Shown: positions 1-13,699, numbered from the stretch's first letter. The stretch is DNA of 64,000 nt from Prinia subflava (GCF_021018805.1 NC_086248.1:21708922-21772921); one strand, 5' to 3'. Notes: generated by a model not told the origin, from the letters alone. Program-made: numbers and translations.

Positions 1-2121
1 TTTAGGAAGAGTTATTTCAGTTCTGTTGTTTTTAGTATTTCATATTTTGTAAGAGAATGCAGTTGTTGACAATAGATGAGTATAGATTATGTTCTTTTTT
101 CAGTTTCAATTTGGTGCTCTGCAATTTAAGTCCACAGAATGCTTAAACATTTACAATACCGACATGAATTCTATCTTAATGTACCTATGACTCTAGACTA
201 GCATTATGAAAATATTTATGACTATTTAAAATAGTTACGTTTCTTACCTTTTACCACGTTATTCAGAATTTCCCTACTACAAAAAAGTCTGTGTGAATTA
301 CTGACTATTTATGTCACTAAGTGAGACTGACTAAGTGAATACTTTAGAAAAAACTACTACCCCAGAAAGTGTTGAGAAAAGGAAAATCAACCAACCAACA
401 ACAAGAAGTAGCAGAAATTTGTTTCTTTTTATGTTGCTCAGCGGAAGACAAAAGCGTTTTGGAGGAGGAAGTATATAAAAATCCCAAATGAACAAATAAA
501 AAGAACAGTCTGGTTCTCATTTATGCTATAATAATTTCCTACTATTCCACCAGGTAAAAGACTAACAAGATAGCAAAATAAATACATAAATAAATAATTA
601 CTTACTCTGTAGATTTGACACTGTCTGAGAGGTATAAAGACCCTTTCTCACAAGTATGAATGTGTGATGGAAGAGACTAATTCAGGCATCACTGAATTAA
701 AGGGAAAGTGACAGAATCAAAATTTCTGTAAAAATTTAGATGTTAATGCTATAATTATAGATCTACCTTCTCCAATAGTTATCTTACCCATGGCAAATTT
801 TGGAAAATCAGAACTGAACACCATATCTGTGAAGATGTTTAAGTATTTATAAAGGAGAAATAATTGGAAGAACTGTCAAATGACAGATTACAATGTCATA
901 TTGAGTTGAAGTTGTATATTTTCTTAGGTTGGTGGGTTTTTTTTTTATTTTGGTTGTGGGTTTTTTTGGTTTATTTTTTAGTATATCTTAGGAAGGATTG
1001 CCAGTGTAAAATCACTTTGAAACTTAATAGGTTTTGGTCTTTAAAACAATATTTTGACTGCTGAAGAATGGCATCCTAGGTTTATAGAGAACTTCCTACC
1101 TCCTAATTTAATTTATTTTGGTATTGATACTAAACTGTGTTTCACAGCTATGGAAAGATTATGAACTATCAACCAAGAAACATTTTTCTGTACTTGTTGT
1201 TAAATAAAATATGCATGTTGAGGCACTCTATTCAACACCTTGTAGTGAAAATCATATAAGTCTTTCAGAAAACGAAACATATTCTAAATAGGAACTTGAT
1301 AGGTATCACCTTTAACATTTTTATCACTCCCCCTTCCAAGAAATAGTTTTATTGGTTCTTTCAAATATCAAAGCAAGCTTTTTATTTAGTCCAATAACAA
1401 AATTTTTAGTATTAACCAAAGGACATTTCAAGACAGGCTTAGCTATTTCAGAATATGCAAACAAACCACATAGATGTTATCTCTACATACTGAGGTCAGT
1501 ATGCAATTTATTCTTTTTTTATCTATAGATATATTTGCAAGCACACTTTACAAACAACTGTCAGATTCTAATGTGTAAATGTACATTTTCAAATTCAAGA
1601 TGTTCTTCAATACAGAATATACTTCTAGGCTGTGTTGATGTAATCAACTAAACCTGCTGCTTGAAAATTTTCAATTTTACAGGAACAGATTTTCATTTAT
1701 TAAATTTCTCATCCTTCAATAAACAAAAAAGTGACTATCAACAGATGCTTGATTTTGTGCACATGGTTTGTGAATGAGTGCATCAACTTGCCTCTTATGG
1801 TCAGTCTCTTGGAAATTATGGTCTGGGCACTATTTAAATTCTAGGTTACATAGAAAAAACTCTTTAAGAGATTATCTCAACTTCTAGCAGATGTGTGGAT
1901 GTTCTCTTACTTCTCCAGGCATTTTTATACAAAAAATGTATGAATAGTATTTATTTACATAAAATACAGGTCAGAAGATATAGTTATAATTTGAAATCAT
2001 GATTATCTATTTTAATGACATGACAATCTCCATATATTGATAATTCTGAACAGACTCAAAAGCAGGGAATTCATAACAACATATAATCATCATAAAAAAG
2101 AATTGCTATAAAGCCCAAATA

Positions 2122-4020
2122 GGCAGATCTGTCAGGCCAACGTGTGGCTTTGAGGCTGGTCTAAGTGGAAGAATTTGGGGTTTGTTGATCTACTTAACAC
2201 CTGGTCTACTGACACCTGATAGGATGCACCTTTCTCAGAGGAGAAAAAGAGCTCTAGTACAGGAGCTAGTGGGGCTCACTGACAGAGCTTTTAAGTAGTT
2301 TGGAAGGGGGAAAGGGAAAGTACCAGGCTTGGCAATGATGAGAGACAGTATGGTGTGTAAAACTTGAGGAAAAAACCACTAATCCCTCAATCTGCTTCAC
2401 AAGGTGCTAGCTGCAAAGTATCACACTTAAAATGTTTCTCTACAGGCACACAGTATAAGTAAAACAAAATGATCTGGAAGCTTTGCCCCAGTCCCAGTCT
2501 GATATAACTGGGATAAATTAAACCCAGTGGGATGAGTCCTGTGACTGGAGTGCCCTCCTGGATGGTTACAGCCTCTTTAGGAGGGATAGGCAGGGAAGAA
2601 AAAGGCAATAGGAGGTGAAGGGGTGACACTGATAGAAGATAATAGAAGGGGTAGAATACATGGAGTTCTTCGTTGGCAATGGCTCAGTTGAGAGTTTCTG
2701 GATAAGAATCAAGGGATAAATAAATCATGTGAATGTCATTGTGGGAGCCTACTGTAGACCTACACCTAGGAAGATGATGCCAACAAATTATTCTTTGAGC
2801 AACTAAGGGACGTTTCCAAGTCAACTGCTCTCATCCTTGTGGGGGACTTCACCTTGACAGAAATTACCTGGGAGAACCACACAGCTGCTACAACCCAGAA
2901 GATTCCTAAAAATCCTGGATGACAATTTTATGGAATAGGTGCTAAGGGAGGTGGCTCAGAAAGATGCTCTCCTTGATCTATTGCTTGCCAACAGGGAGGA
3001 TCTCGTAAGTGAAGATTGGTGTCTTGGCCACAGCTGCCAAGTTTAAAATTTCTATTTGCAGGAGGGAAAGTTCCAGCAAAACCTAAACTCTGGAATGAGG
3101 AGAGCAGACTTCAAACTTCTCAGGGAACCAGTAAGTAAAATCCCCATGGAAATCGTTTTTGCAGGTGTGGGAGTCATTAAGTACTGGTCACTTTTTAAGC
3201 ATTACATCCCAAGGGCACAGGAGCAGGCAATTCCCAATTGTCAGAAGTCAAGCAGGTAAGGCAAAGGCTGGCTTGGTTGACCAAGAATCTTCTCTTGGAC
3301 ATAAGGCTAAAAAAAGGAAGGTGTGTGCCCTGTGGAAGCAAGATAAGGTGTCATGGAAGAATACAGAGATGCTGCTTGCCACTGTAGGGAGAAAATTCAT
3401 CCAGTCAAAGCTCAGCTGGAGTTGAAGCTGGCCAAAAATATGGTGGACAATAAAAAGAGTTCTTTCAAATGTATTAATGGCAAAAATCAATGCAGAAATA
3501 CCTGAGGCCCATTACAGGATGAGGACAGTCACGTCTCAAACAGGGACATGGACAAGGCAGAGGTGCTTAATGCATTCTTTGCCTCTGCTTCAACACGGAT
3601 GCTGCACCAAGGGGGTCTCAGAGCCCTGAACTGGAGGACCATGACTATGAGAATGACCAGCTCCCAGTCAACCCTGAAACTGTGTGGGATCTGCTGCTCC
3701 AGCTGGATCCCTACAGATCTATGGGGTCTGATAGGATTCACCCAAGAATCCTCAAAGAGCTTACTGACATCATTGCAAAACCTCTCGAGTTTTGAGCAGT
3801 CTTGGGAATCTGGAGAGGTCTCAGCTGACTGGAAGCTGGAGAACACTATCCCAATTTTCAAGAAAGGCAAGAAAGAGGACCAGAGAAGCTAGTTCAGTCT
3901 CACTTCAGTGAAAAATTTTATTCCTTTATGGCTCTAAATACCAAAAGTGAAAAATTATCTTCATGGAAATGATTATTCTGGGAAGGGTTGAAAAACATCT
4001 GAAGGTTGCTCTTCAAGAGT
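2122..4020 (+). mobile_element. CR1 LINE, 5' and middle part, decayed
   Basis: A long CR1 non-LTR retrotransposon segment in plus orientation. Two parts of its single large protein can be read. Around 2830-2877 is the endonuclease stretch LILVGDFTLTEITWEN. Around 3548-3892 is the start of the reverse transcriptase part, with DKAEVLNAFFAS and EQSWESGEVSADWKLE, then IPIFKKGKKED. Between them the frame shifts several times (for example the piece RIHPRILKELTDIIAKPL is in another frame near 3740-3790), so no working protein is possible. Similarity to CR1 fades near 4020, before the catalytic core. CR1 copies normally lose their 5' ends, so a copy that keeps the 5' part is uncommon. Boundaries are approximate and the family call is from memory of CR1 sequences. 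Confidence 0.85.
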
Positions 4021-5384
4021 ATCTTGAATATTGTAACTCTGAGTGCAATAATCTTTTTCAAAGAAAAAAAGTACAATGTTCATGATGGAAAAATATCTCA
4101 ATTACTATTTAGCAATACTTGCTATTATTATTCTCAAGGAGCACATGATACTTGATTGACATTCTTCAGTTGGTAGTTAACAACCACAAAAAAGCAGAAA
4201 GGGCATTTTGGACTTGCTATTTGGTGAACCTAATTCAGTAATGTGACCTACATTTTTCAAATATAACCTTCTGAATAATTTCTCTGTCAGCTTAAAAATA
4301 AGAGTAACATTAAGGTAAAGTCATGCATTATATCTGAGATACCAGTGGGGTTTAAATTCACAAGTATTAGTAAAATCAGAAGAGATTAGGAAACCAAGTA
4401 ATCCTATACATCATGGAATCTATGAGCAAAGACCTAAGAACAAAATAGGATCACTTGAACAAGTTGATAGTCTCAGTATTCTGACAGAAAGGAAAAAAAT
4501 TAAACTGTTCATGTTGGTCGATATATTCAAACAGGAAAGGCTTCAAACCCTCAAAACAGATAAACAAAAGGATCATGGGGTATTCAGCATCAGTCTGTCA
4601 ATCCAGTCAACTATATCAGGCCAATCTGTTATCAGTCTGATGTATCTGGACTAATTAAAAATGGCTAAATGTACGAAGTGTTTTACTACAGTTCACTGAA
4701 TAAGTACTCCATGTTACATACCAAATGCTGACAAAATACTTCAAAAATACTTACTGACCTTAGGATTTATTAAAGAAAATGTGTATGATATTCTGAATGT
4801 CTTCACAAATAAAAATCACCAGCACAATATCTACAGTTGATGGTGAATCTTTGACTGTTTATCTTGGTGAATTTGTTTTTGTATTTATACTACAACTAAT
4901 GTTTTATTCCAGAACAACTTATGATTCTTAATTCTCCAACTAGATATTTTCGAAACATATTGAAAATTATAAAAAGGCTAATTCATAAACTTACAAATTA
5001 TAAAATTTATAACCATTTTTCAATTAAATTCTAGAAAAAAAATGCCTGAACCATCACTGTTACAGCTCAGCACACCAACCTTCAAAAAAAACCATCTACA
5101 GTGAAATCTGAATCTGAAATATGAAAACTATGGAAAAGTGCCATTAGCTGTTCCTTAAAATAATTGATGTTAGATGAATAAGCAAAAACCAAGCAAGGAT
5201 CTGATTTAAATCTTTGAATAAATGTATTGAAGGAATAGTGAAAAACAAAGTTATGCAATTATAGGGACTATCACAGCCGATTAAAATGCTAGAAGAATGA
5301 AGCATAAACTCAATATTCTAGGTTATGCATCCACATACTTCTATGAAAAGGAAAGCAGTTAGAGCAAAGCCCAGAGAGACATAC
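4021..5384. other. Unassigned AT-rich DNA between two CR1 parts
   Basis: About 1.36 kb of AT-rich sequence without recognisable coding or repeat content, lying exactly where the reverse transcriptase core of the CR1 copy would be expected (I estimate 600-700 bp). It contains no visible terminal repeats or polyA tail that would identify it as an inserted element. Confidence 0.5.
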
Positions 5385-6187
5385 ATTTGACAAGTAAACA
5401 AATCAATGGATAAAGGTGAACCTTGTGAAGTTCAACAAGGCCAAGTGCAAGGTCTTGCCCATAGGTCAGGGAAATCTGAAACACAAGTACAGGCTGGGCA
5501 CAGAATAAATTGAGAGCAGCCCCAAGGAGGAGGACTTGGGGTGTTGGCTGATGAGAAGGTTGATGTGGGCCAGCAGTGCGCACCTGCACCATATTCTGGG
5601 CTGTATTGAAAGAAGGGTGACCAGTAGGTTGAGTGAAGTGATTTTAGCCCTCTATGCTGCTCTCGTGAGACCTCACGTGGAATACTGTGTCCATCTCTAG
5701 GGCCTCCAACAAAAGAAGAATGTGGACCTGTTGGAGTGAACCCAGAGAAGGCCAAAAAGATGATCAATGGGCTGGAGTGCCCCTATGATGACAGGCTGAG
5801 GGCGTTGGTGTCATTCAGCCTGGAGAAAAGTAGGCTCCTGGGAGACCTTACAGAAGCCTTGCAGTGCCTAAAGGGGGCTACAAGAGAGCTAGAGAGAGAC
5901 TTTTGACAAGAGTATGTAGCAATAGGAAAAGGAGTAATGGTTTCAAATTTAAACAGAGTGTGTTTAGATTAGAAATTCTTCGCTGTGAGGGTGGTGAAGC
6001 ACTGAAACAGGTTTCCCAGCAAAGCTGGGAATGTCCTGTTCTTGGAAGTGTTCAAAGCCAGTTAGATGAGGTCATAAGCAACCTGGTCTAGTGGATGGTA
6101 TTCCTGTCCAAGGCAGGGGGGTTGGAACTAGATGTTCTTTATTGTTCCTTCCAACCCAAACTATTCTCTGACTCTATGATTCTATGG
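5385..6187 (+). mobile_element. CR1 LINE, 3' end
   Basis: Plus-strand CR1 3' part. It begins near the sequence that reads FNKAKCKVL (5419-5450 region, frame broken afterwards), continues through the C-terminal region and ends in the typical CR1 tail, ...ctgactctatgattctatgg, near 6187. The same orientation as the 2122-4020 segment suggests both come from one original insertion, but two separate insertions cannot be excluded. The frame is broken by stops, so it is inactive. Confidence 0.88.
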
Positions 6188-7265
6188 AAGAGCAGTAGAG
6201 AAATCTCTTCCCTTCATCATGTTCTGGGGATCTCTATGCAGAATAACAGAAGCAAGGTATTTGTCATTCAATTAAGCTTTCTTAGTAGATATCTGTTGTT
6301 TTGTATTTTCTGTAATTAAATTCAATAGCCTAATATCCATGATCCATCTGTGTCTTGCTCTATGACCATCACAAATTATATTTTTCATGCTTCAAATCTG
6401 ATGTAAATACTTTTAATGAAAAGAAAGGCGTTTCAAACATCTGCCTCAGGCATGATATTATCAGAGGTGCTATGCAAAACAAACTGCCCTGATTTCAACC
6501 TTTATTTAAATAGACATGGGAATAAAAATGGACTTATTTATTAACTATTTACCTTTCTGTGCTGTGTTTGCCTCCCATCAAGTTAGAGAAGTTTCTGTTT
6601 CTGGAGATTAAATACATCTATCCTTACAGCAGCAATACTGAAAAAAACAGGTTGTTATGCAGATTGTCTAAGCTCTTCTGCCCTTTGCAAGTAAGAAATC
6701 TTGGGTAAGGCATGCTTGCCTCTGAATAGCAATCCATTCTGAAAATACTGATTTTAAATTGCCATGTACATCACTAGCACTTTAATTTTGCACACCTAGA
6801 TTTAGAAGTAATTGGATTGTTTTTCAAACAATAACTTTTAGAAAAGAGAAGACAAAGAAGAGAAGAAAGTATCTTGTTACTTTATTATATATACTAAACA
6901 AAAATTTTAATGTTGAAAGTTGTGCTAAATGTTAATAATTAAGTTTTGTTTTAAAGGGTAGTCATTGTCTGGCTAAGTTTGACCATTTCAATTATACAAA
7001 CTTTTTTGTTTTGTTCACTGCAGATACAGTGTTATTAATTTAGTGTATCTAATCCCCAGATAGTTTATCTGGCCTCTTCCCTGGAAAAAAAAATCTGTTG
7101 ACATTTTTGCTGATTAATCATTCAAGATATGTGCTTTGTACATTGTCAACTATTTCTGAGAATGAAGCTCACTTCAATTCACTGGAGCACTGCCTTCCCT
7201 CTGTACACGGCTCTGAATTCAGATCATGTCTGTGTGATCACAGCTGCTTTTGAATAATCCTCTTT

Positions 7266-7360
7266 ATCTACTCTGTGGAATTGCTGTGTACAGCTTTAGG
7301 CACTGTCCTTCAAGAAAGGTGAAGATCAGTTGGAGATTGTCCAGAGGACAATAATTAGAA
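7266..7360 (+). mobile_element. Possible small CR1 fragment
   Basis: The stretch around tgtacagctttaggcactgtccttcaagaaagg and ...gtccagaggacaataattag resembles the CR1 C-terminal coding region in plus orientation. It stops at about 7360, just before the LTR-type element. It is short and diverged, so the call is tentative. Confidence 0.4.
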
Positions 7361-7429
7361 TCACTGGTCCTAAAAGTAGGAAGGAAGAGTGAGAATGAAT
7401 CACGATAGTTATATTTACAGAAAAGGTAA

Positions 7430-8252
7430 GTGAGTGCACGGGATTCAGGAGTCAAGGTGCTGGCAGGGGTGAGCAAGCAGCTCCTGGGGTGGCCTTCATG
7501 AGGAGAGGCTGGTGGGCATAGCCAGTTCCAAAGGACCCACTGCAGGACACAGCTGAGCTCTGCAGCCACGACGGGAGCAGCTCTGGGAAACTGTGTTTGG
7601 GAAAGGGCAAAACTCTGCACAGGCAGAGAGGGCAGGAACAAAAAGAGTGAGAAACAGCAGAGGGAACACTAAGGTCGCGTAAGAGGGAGGAGTTCCAGAC
7701 ACCAGAGCTGATGTTTTGCTGCAGCTCAATGGAGAGGACCATGCCAGAGCAGATATCCATACTGCAGCCCACACTGGAGCAGGTGGATATTACTTCTTGA
7801 AGAAACTGCAACTGCTGGAGGAGCCACACTAGAGCAAGTGTGTCTTGAAGTTCAATAGCTCATGAGGAAGACACATGCTGGAGCAGAGGAAAAGTGCAAG
7901 GAGGAAGGAGAAGCAGAGAGAAGCCTTTAATAAGCTGACAAAAACTCCAACTCTTTATCTCCTAGCACTGGCTGGAGTAAGGAAAAAAAAACAAGAATGA
8001 AGGAGATCCTGGGAACACAGGGAGGAAAGCATTGTTTTGATGGTTTTTAACCTTTATTTTCTGAAGTTCCTTTTACCTTATTTTAATTGTCAATACATTA
8101 AGTCAATTAACTTTTTCCAAGTTGAATTCACTCTCTGTCCTTATCTTGACCCATGAGATTTTTCATCCTATTTTTTCCCATCTGGTTGAAAAGGTAAAGG
8201 GAGTGAACAGCTGTGTGAGGTATGACTACTCACCAAGGATAACCCACTACAC
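7430..8252 (+). mobile_element. LTR-type element, plus orientation (avian ERV family)
   Basis: GC- and GA-richer than its surroundings, with several loosely repeated CTGGAGCAG-type units (7745-7880), and ending in a segment that reads like the 3' end of a common avian LTR: ...cctttattttctgaag..., ...ctctctgtccttatcttgacccatgag..., ...ttgaaaaggtaaagggagtgaacagc..., ending aacccactaca near 8252. The same 3' end pattern recurs at 35138 and, in reverse, at 23366. No gag, pol or env sequence is attached, so it is best read as a solo LTR. The start is uncertain and the family assignment (ERVL-like) is from memory. Confidence 0.6.
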
Positions 8253-9327
8253 TGAAAAAAATAAGTTTTCAAACACATTAAAAAGAATAAAAAAAGGATA
8301 AAGTAACTTCTATTTTTCCACTGTGGATACAAAATGAAACAAGGCCTTTACACTACATAAAACCAGCTTCAGATTTTGTAAGTACTAGGAAAAATTGCAA
8401 GGGGGAAAGTAAATTACCAAAAGAGAGGATTCAAGAGGGTCTTCAACATTAGGTTAAACAACCATCTGTCAAGGATGCCTAGAAATTCTCTCAAATAACT
8501 TTCAAAAATATTTTCTAACAATTGTTTGCTATGAATTGATTCAAATAAATGAAAATCCATTCACAATCATGTATAACTTCACAATTCTTACATGTGCCTC
8601 ATTTTACTATTTCTTTAAAACTGAGTTGAATTTCACTTGTTTAAAAAATTAAAGTGCTTATCAAATTCAGAATCTGGAAGGCACATACACATGCTGTTCA
8701 TTAGATCAAGATTCTAAATGAACTCTCGAAATTTTCCACAGAGTATTATAGCAATTATTAACTTTGAGATTATGTCCTAATGAGAATTTAAAGTCACACT
8801 GAAGTCAGGCTCAGGTAATTATTTCTTTGATACAGGACAGAGAGAAGCAGTGGCTGCCCAATGTAAATGAGAGGCTATAGTGAGCAGTAGATGAGTCTGC
8901 ACTACATTGGCTTGTTCCTGACAGGAGCCAGAAATGAAGACTGAAGGACTCTTATCCAGCTTAATTATCTACACTAATATTTTAAGAAACTGGTTTTGCT
9001 TTTATTACTTTAGAAGCTGTATTAGAAAAGAAATTATAATTGGTGATTGTAAATCACCATGGTGAACGGCATATTATTCATAATAAGAAAACGTACAGGA
9101 AATTTAATTATCTAACAATTTAAATTCAGATGTTTTGAAAAAAACAAAACAAAGATTTAATTAAACAAATTTATGGGCCTCTTCTACTTTACTACATGCT
9201 AAATGATGATTCATTCCTGAATGGCCACTTCAGGACGTATGTATATGTAAAACTTAAACATCAGCAGTGAAGAATTTCCTGAGAAAGTCCAGGGGAAATA
9301 TTATTGAGAAATAACATGCCCACTTAC

Positions 9328-9513
9328 ATTTGCAAACAGGCGGCCTCCCTTTGTTGCTCCATAATCCATCTTCTTGACACACTGCTGTTGCTTGTTGACT
9401 AGATTCTAGCTTGAAGCCTTCATTACATTCATATATCAATCTACTGCCCAAAGTGAATTCATTACCTATAACTGAACCATTCCCAGGGGACTCAGGAATG
9501 CCACAAGATACAG
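9328..9513 (-). CDS. CSMD3: CSMD3-like exon: complete sushi domain, second of the consecutive series
   Basis: The most 3' exon visible, 186 bp and 62 codons, phase 1 in and out. It encodes AVSCGIPESPGNGSVIGNEF, then SRLIYECNEGFKLESSQQAT and AVCQEDGLWSNKGRPPVCK. The four cysteines and the Trp before Cys4 mark a full sushi domain. It directly follows another sushi domain with no CUB between them, which marks the start of the tandem sushi region of CSMD proteins. The acceptor is ttcttttcag and the donor AAAT|gtaagt. The next exon, another sushi domain, should lie to the left of position 1; I saw no coding sequence for it in 1-9327. Confidence 0.94.
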
Positions 9514-11828
9514 CTGAAAAGAAAGGAAATCAAAATATGAAGAATTGGAATTTCATCACATATGTCTTTAAAATATTGTCCCACAACTGAAATAAGAAAC
9601 ATAGATTAGTAATTTTGACATATCCCATTTATAACAATTGAGAATAATTTCCCATTTTCAATTTTCCATTATTTTCCATATTTGCAACATTCTGATAATT
9701 GTAACAGTATTTGAAACATTGATAAAAACTTAATAGTGCATCTAATATAGACAAACATTTGATAAATAATTATTTAGTCCAATATAATCACTACAGAGAG
9801 AGAATTTTCAACACAGGCTAAGGGCAATGGTTTATTTGGTAGAGAAAAAATTGGAAGTGTCCAAAGAGATTTGGTCCAAGAAGCAATGAACTGAAAAACT
9901 CTTAAATGCTTTCTAGTAATCTGCTCCATTCTCTCAGGCTTTCTTTCGATCCTGCAATACTTCATCCTAGTTTGTTCATATATGTAATGTTTGTTCTATG
10001 CATTTAAAACTAGGTTGTTAAAGAATTCAATTTAATATTTTTCGTCTGATGAGAGAAGCAACCAAATATATGACTAGACAGGGAAGTGTTCCATTTAAGG
10101 ACATTATTCTGATAATTCAAGTATTATTTACATATTTGACTAATTTATTTCAGAACTTTAAATACTATGTGTATCTAGGCTTATCAACTTTCTACACCAT
10201 GAAGGAAATTATTTACTGAATTGTTTTCACTTTTTTTTCTCCTTCTGAATTGAACTCCAAATGAACAGTTTTTCTTTCAAGGTCATAAAGTTTAATTTGC
10301 TGTCAACTTATGAAGCTTGAGTAGCATCTAAGGTGGTTTTTTAGACTTATATATTAATTTATTTAGCCAGAGTTCCTTTAACAGTATCTCATAATAAAAA
10401 ATTTTCAGGCAGAGAAAAATTAGAAAAAAAGTCTATTTCAGTCACTTTTAGAAAAGGTCTTCCAAACAAGATTGCCTTCTGTCATCTGATTTCTCAGGTC
10501 CCTTGCTTTTGACAATAATTTGTTTTTAAATTTCTTTTAATGCTATGTTCATTTTAAAGTACATGTACAGATGTACATTCATGTACAGTTATTAACTCTA
10601 GGTCCTTTAATAAGTTACTAAAGCTGGTAAAAAATTATGTTTGCCCTACAGCTCTTCTGAAGGGAAAGTCCAATTATATTCTCTGAAAGGATGCTACTTT
10701 CTGCAAAATGGCAACTTCGAGCAGACTACCTATCAAATTATTACAATTAATCTATTTCATGAGTTGCTATAAACCAATATGTGTATGTGTGTACAGAATC
10801 ATAAGCTACTCTGAGTTTGGCATCCAGTTTACTGCTCTGCAGTAAATCCACAATAAAAATCAGCCTTGAAGCTTTCATTTTTAAATATTTACCAATTAAA
10901 AGTGAAGTATTACAAATGAAAGTATTTTTTGGTTACATTTAGTCAATCGTAAGAAGCAATTCAATATTTTAATATTTTAGAATAAAAATAAATGCATTTC
11001 AAAAGAAGAAATCACAGTGTTTGTCTGAAATCTGTTTCAGTGGTGAAGTATTTTTTTTAAATCTAGTTTTTATCACCATTTACCCAATTCAGTGTAAACA
11101 ATTTCAGAACACATCATCATGGTACAATAAACACAACTCTCAAATTTGTTTTCACTGTTTCCAAGTTGTCACATTTGATGAATTTAAAATAAATACAACA
11201 CAGTACTTTGAATAAGATTACAATAAGGAGATATAACCATTATTAAATGATGAATGATTAGTTTATTTCTGCTTTTCCTTCCATCTGGAATTTGTCATAT
11301 TGCTAACAAAAGCAGAACTACAGGAACGTTCCAAAATAAGCTGCCTCCTTTGTGACACAACTTGTTGGCACTTTTTGTATCCTAATCAGAACTGTTCCTC
11401 TCTTATCAAAACTGAGTATTTCTCCATCAGTGAGCAAGGCCCGAGCCTCCTGCCAGTGCAAGGATTAGTACTGGGACAGAAAAGGTAGACAGAAGTGATT
11501 AGGAAGGGGTTCTGGAAGACAATTTTTAACTGCTCTGAATCGTGTTAGAGAAAGGGGAGAAAGGGAAGGATAAAAGCAAGTTCTGCAGCTTCTGAGAGCA
11601 GGTCTTTATATCAGAATTAATTCTCCACAAATTGATCATAGCAGGAGTGATAGGTTTTCATGTCTCTGGTGTACTCAACACAGTCAGCATAGGTGTATCT
11701 GGTTAAATGCTCTGTATTCCCTAAAGATCAGCTGAATCCTTTACCTGCAACTAGAACCAACTCTGATTTTGTGTCAGGCAACCAATACTTGCAAAAAGTT
11801 TGTCTGCATGCTGAATTGATGGAAAGTT

Positions 11829-11874
11829 AAACTCACACTCTACTTTAGTACAAACTCACACTCTATTTTTGTAC
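11829..11874. repeat. Two-copy tandem duplication, 23 bp
   Basis: The unit aaactcacactctactttag with its following tac is repeated directly, copy 1 at 11829-11851 and copy 2 at 11852-11874, with two mismatches. Likely a slippage duplication. Confidence 0.8.
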
Positions 11875-13699
11875 ACCATAAAACTGCCACTGCTTTTTAA
11901 GTCATGGTTACTGTGAAAGATTTCAGTGTTCCCAATGTCTTGCACTACACCTCCACTCATCCTAACATGCCTTACAGCTCTGTTCTGACTTGTGACAATG
12001 TGTCTGAATGCTTTTGGTTAAGATTTAACTTCTTGTCAACATTTTCATGTCTTCTTTCTCATATCAAAACAAAAATCTCTCTTTTAAGTGCACATACATT
12101 TAATTGTATAGACCAAAACTCAAAACTATGAATCTATCCACCCATCCCATGTATTTGCCCATCTGCATGTACAAGTGGACCTTATTTTATTTCTTTTAAA
12201 TACTCCAAACATGAAATAAGTTCGAATGCCTTAGTGAAGTAAGAAGAGTTTATTATGCCATTTCAAAACAAAACCAACAACAACAAAAAAACCCCCAACA
12301 AACCAATTCGAGTCTGTTCAGTTCATGGAAGAAGCTAATAATTCTGTCAGTATTTGTTCCTCACCTTTAGCAATAACCTTTCTAGAGACACACTGAAAAG
12401 TTCAAGACTGAGTAGCTCTTATGTGCAAGTTATTTTAAGAAATAAAAGATGTACAATGCCTGCTCACACACAGGTGGGCCTCTCAGTTATGTCAGGTCTG
12501 ATGCAGTGTCCAGTGTGCTAAAGCACCTCAAAATCTATACTTATCTGTCACACTTCAGCAGTTTTATCCTCAGAGTGTACCTCAGCCCTTACAGTGTCCC
12601 TTCTTTCCTTAGCTCTTTCTAAATCTTGTACTGTTAAATTGTCAGGCTTTTCTCACTGCTGCTTTAAGTACTTATCATAAAAGCAGTTTGGGCATTCTGG
12701 CACTGCTCCAGTTAGAGTCTTACCTGCTTATTTTTGGTATACTTGTCTCCCAGAGCCTGGATTGCAAGGAAATACTCCTGTTACTACAAATTTATTGAGG
12801 CTGCTAAAGGCTTTTAGAGCACCAGTCGTAAAGCATATCACAAGGAGAGTTTCACTAAATAGCAAGTACTTTGAAATTTAAAGTAAATTAAGCTGAACCA
12901 AACTGACTAAAATGGCATCTTTTCTTTGGACAGTGGAAACAATGATGCTATTGTGCCACAATCAACTATTTTGAAGCTCTCAGCTTCAAAATTGTTAAAC
13001 CATTAAGAATGGTCTCAGAAAATCTTTTGACTTGAGGAAATGTCAGCATGCTTTCTAGGTCAAGGATGAGACTGTCAGGTTCCAGCTGGGAGATGTGTAT
13101 TCAGAGTGTTCAAAATATAAGTAAGCCTTAATTGTATCTATATCTTGCACAGCAGAAAAATATACTTCTTCCAATGCAGGGGACAAAGCCCTCTACCTAG
13201 AAACTGAGATGTAGTTTTAGTTGCTCTTTGATGTTCCACATCACAGTTACCTTTATTTCTTGTTAAAACTAGTAAATTTAAGGTTTATGGCAATCCTTTA
13301 AAGTATCTATATACCTGTATTCCAGTAAGATACTTACATATTATTTACCTTCAAAGTATGCAATTTCATTGTGTATAGACATGAAGCTTAGAGAGTAAAT
13401 TACAGTCAGGCACGGAGTTCATTTTCATATGCTGGAAAATCCCCAAAATTAATCTACAAGCATTCATTGTTCAGTGACCTGTTTCTGGCATTGAACATAG
13501 TGCTGGAAAAAGCATTGAAATACCCCAAATTTGAAGTTAGAAACAGAGTAGTCCCTAAAAGCACGATTCAAAACAAAAACATGCTCAGTGGCTAATGTGT
13601 ATGATATCCAATTGGAAATATCAGAGAGAGCTTTGATAATTCTCTTGGATACATAGAGAAATAAAAAAGAAAGTGAAAACAGAGTTGGGAGTATAAAAA

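Larger units (their letters stand above)
1..9327 (-). other. CSMD3: Intron (3' side of the window), incomplete
   Basis: At least 9.3 kb of intron after the last visible sushi exon. It holds the interrupted CR1 copy (about 2122-4020 and 5385-6187), a small CR1 scrap near 7266-7360 and an LTR-type element at about 7430-8252. From 1 to 2120, 6190 to 7265 and 8260 to 9327 I see only AT-rich sequence with no domain, RNA gene or strong repeat. The expected next sushi exon is not here. Confidence 0.8.

Noticed and set aside
781..840. Possible minus-strand exon with a gtaagat donor near 786
   Set aside because: The only plausible frame hits a stop within a few codons and no sushi pattern is present.
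3548..3892. A 114-codon open frame that looks like a gene
   Set aside because: It is part of the decayed CR1 reverse transcriptase region, with frame breaks on both sides, so not a host gene.
7264..7829. Three overlapping minus-strand open frames over 90 codons
   Set aside because: They are antisense to the LTR-type element at 7430-8252 and the CR1 scrap next to it.
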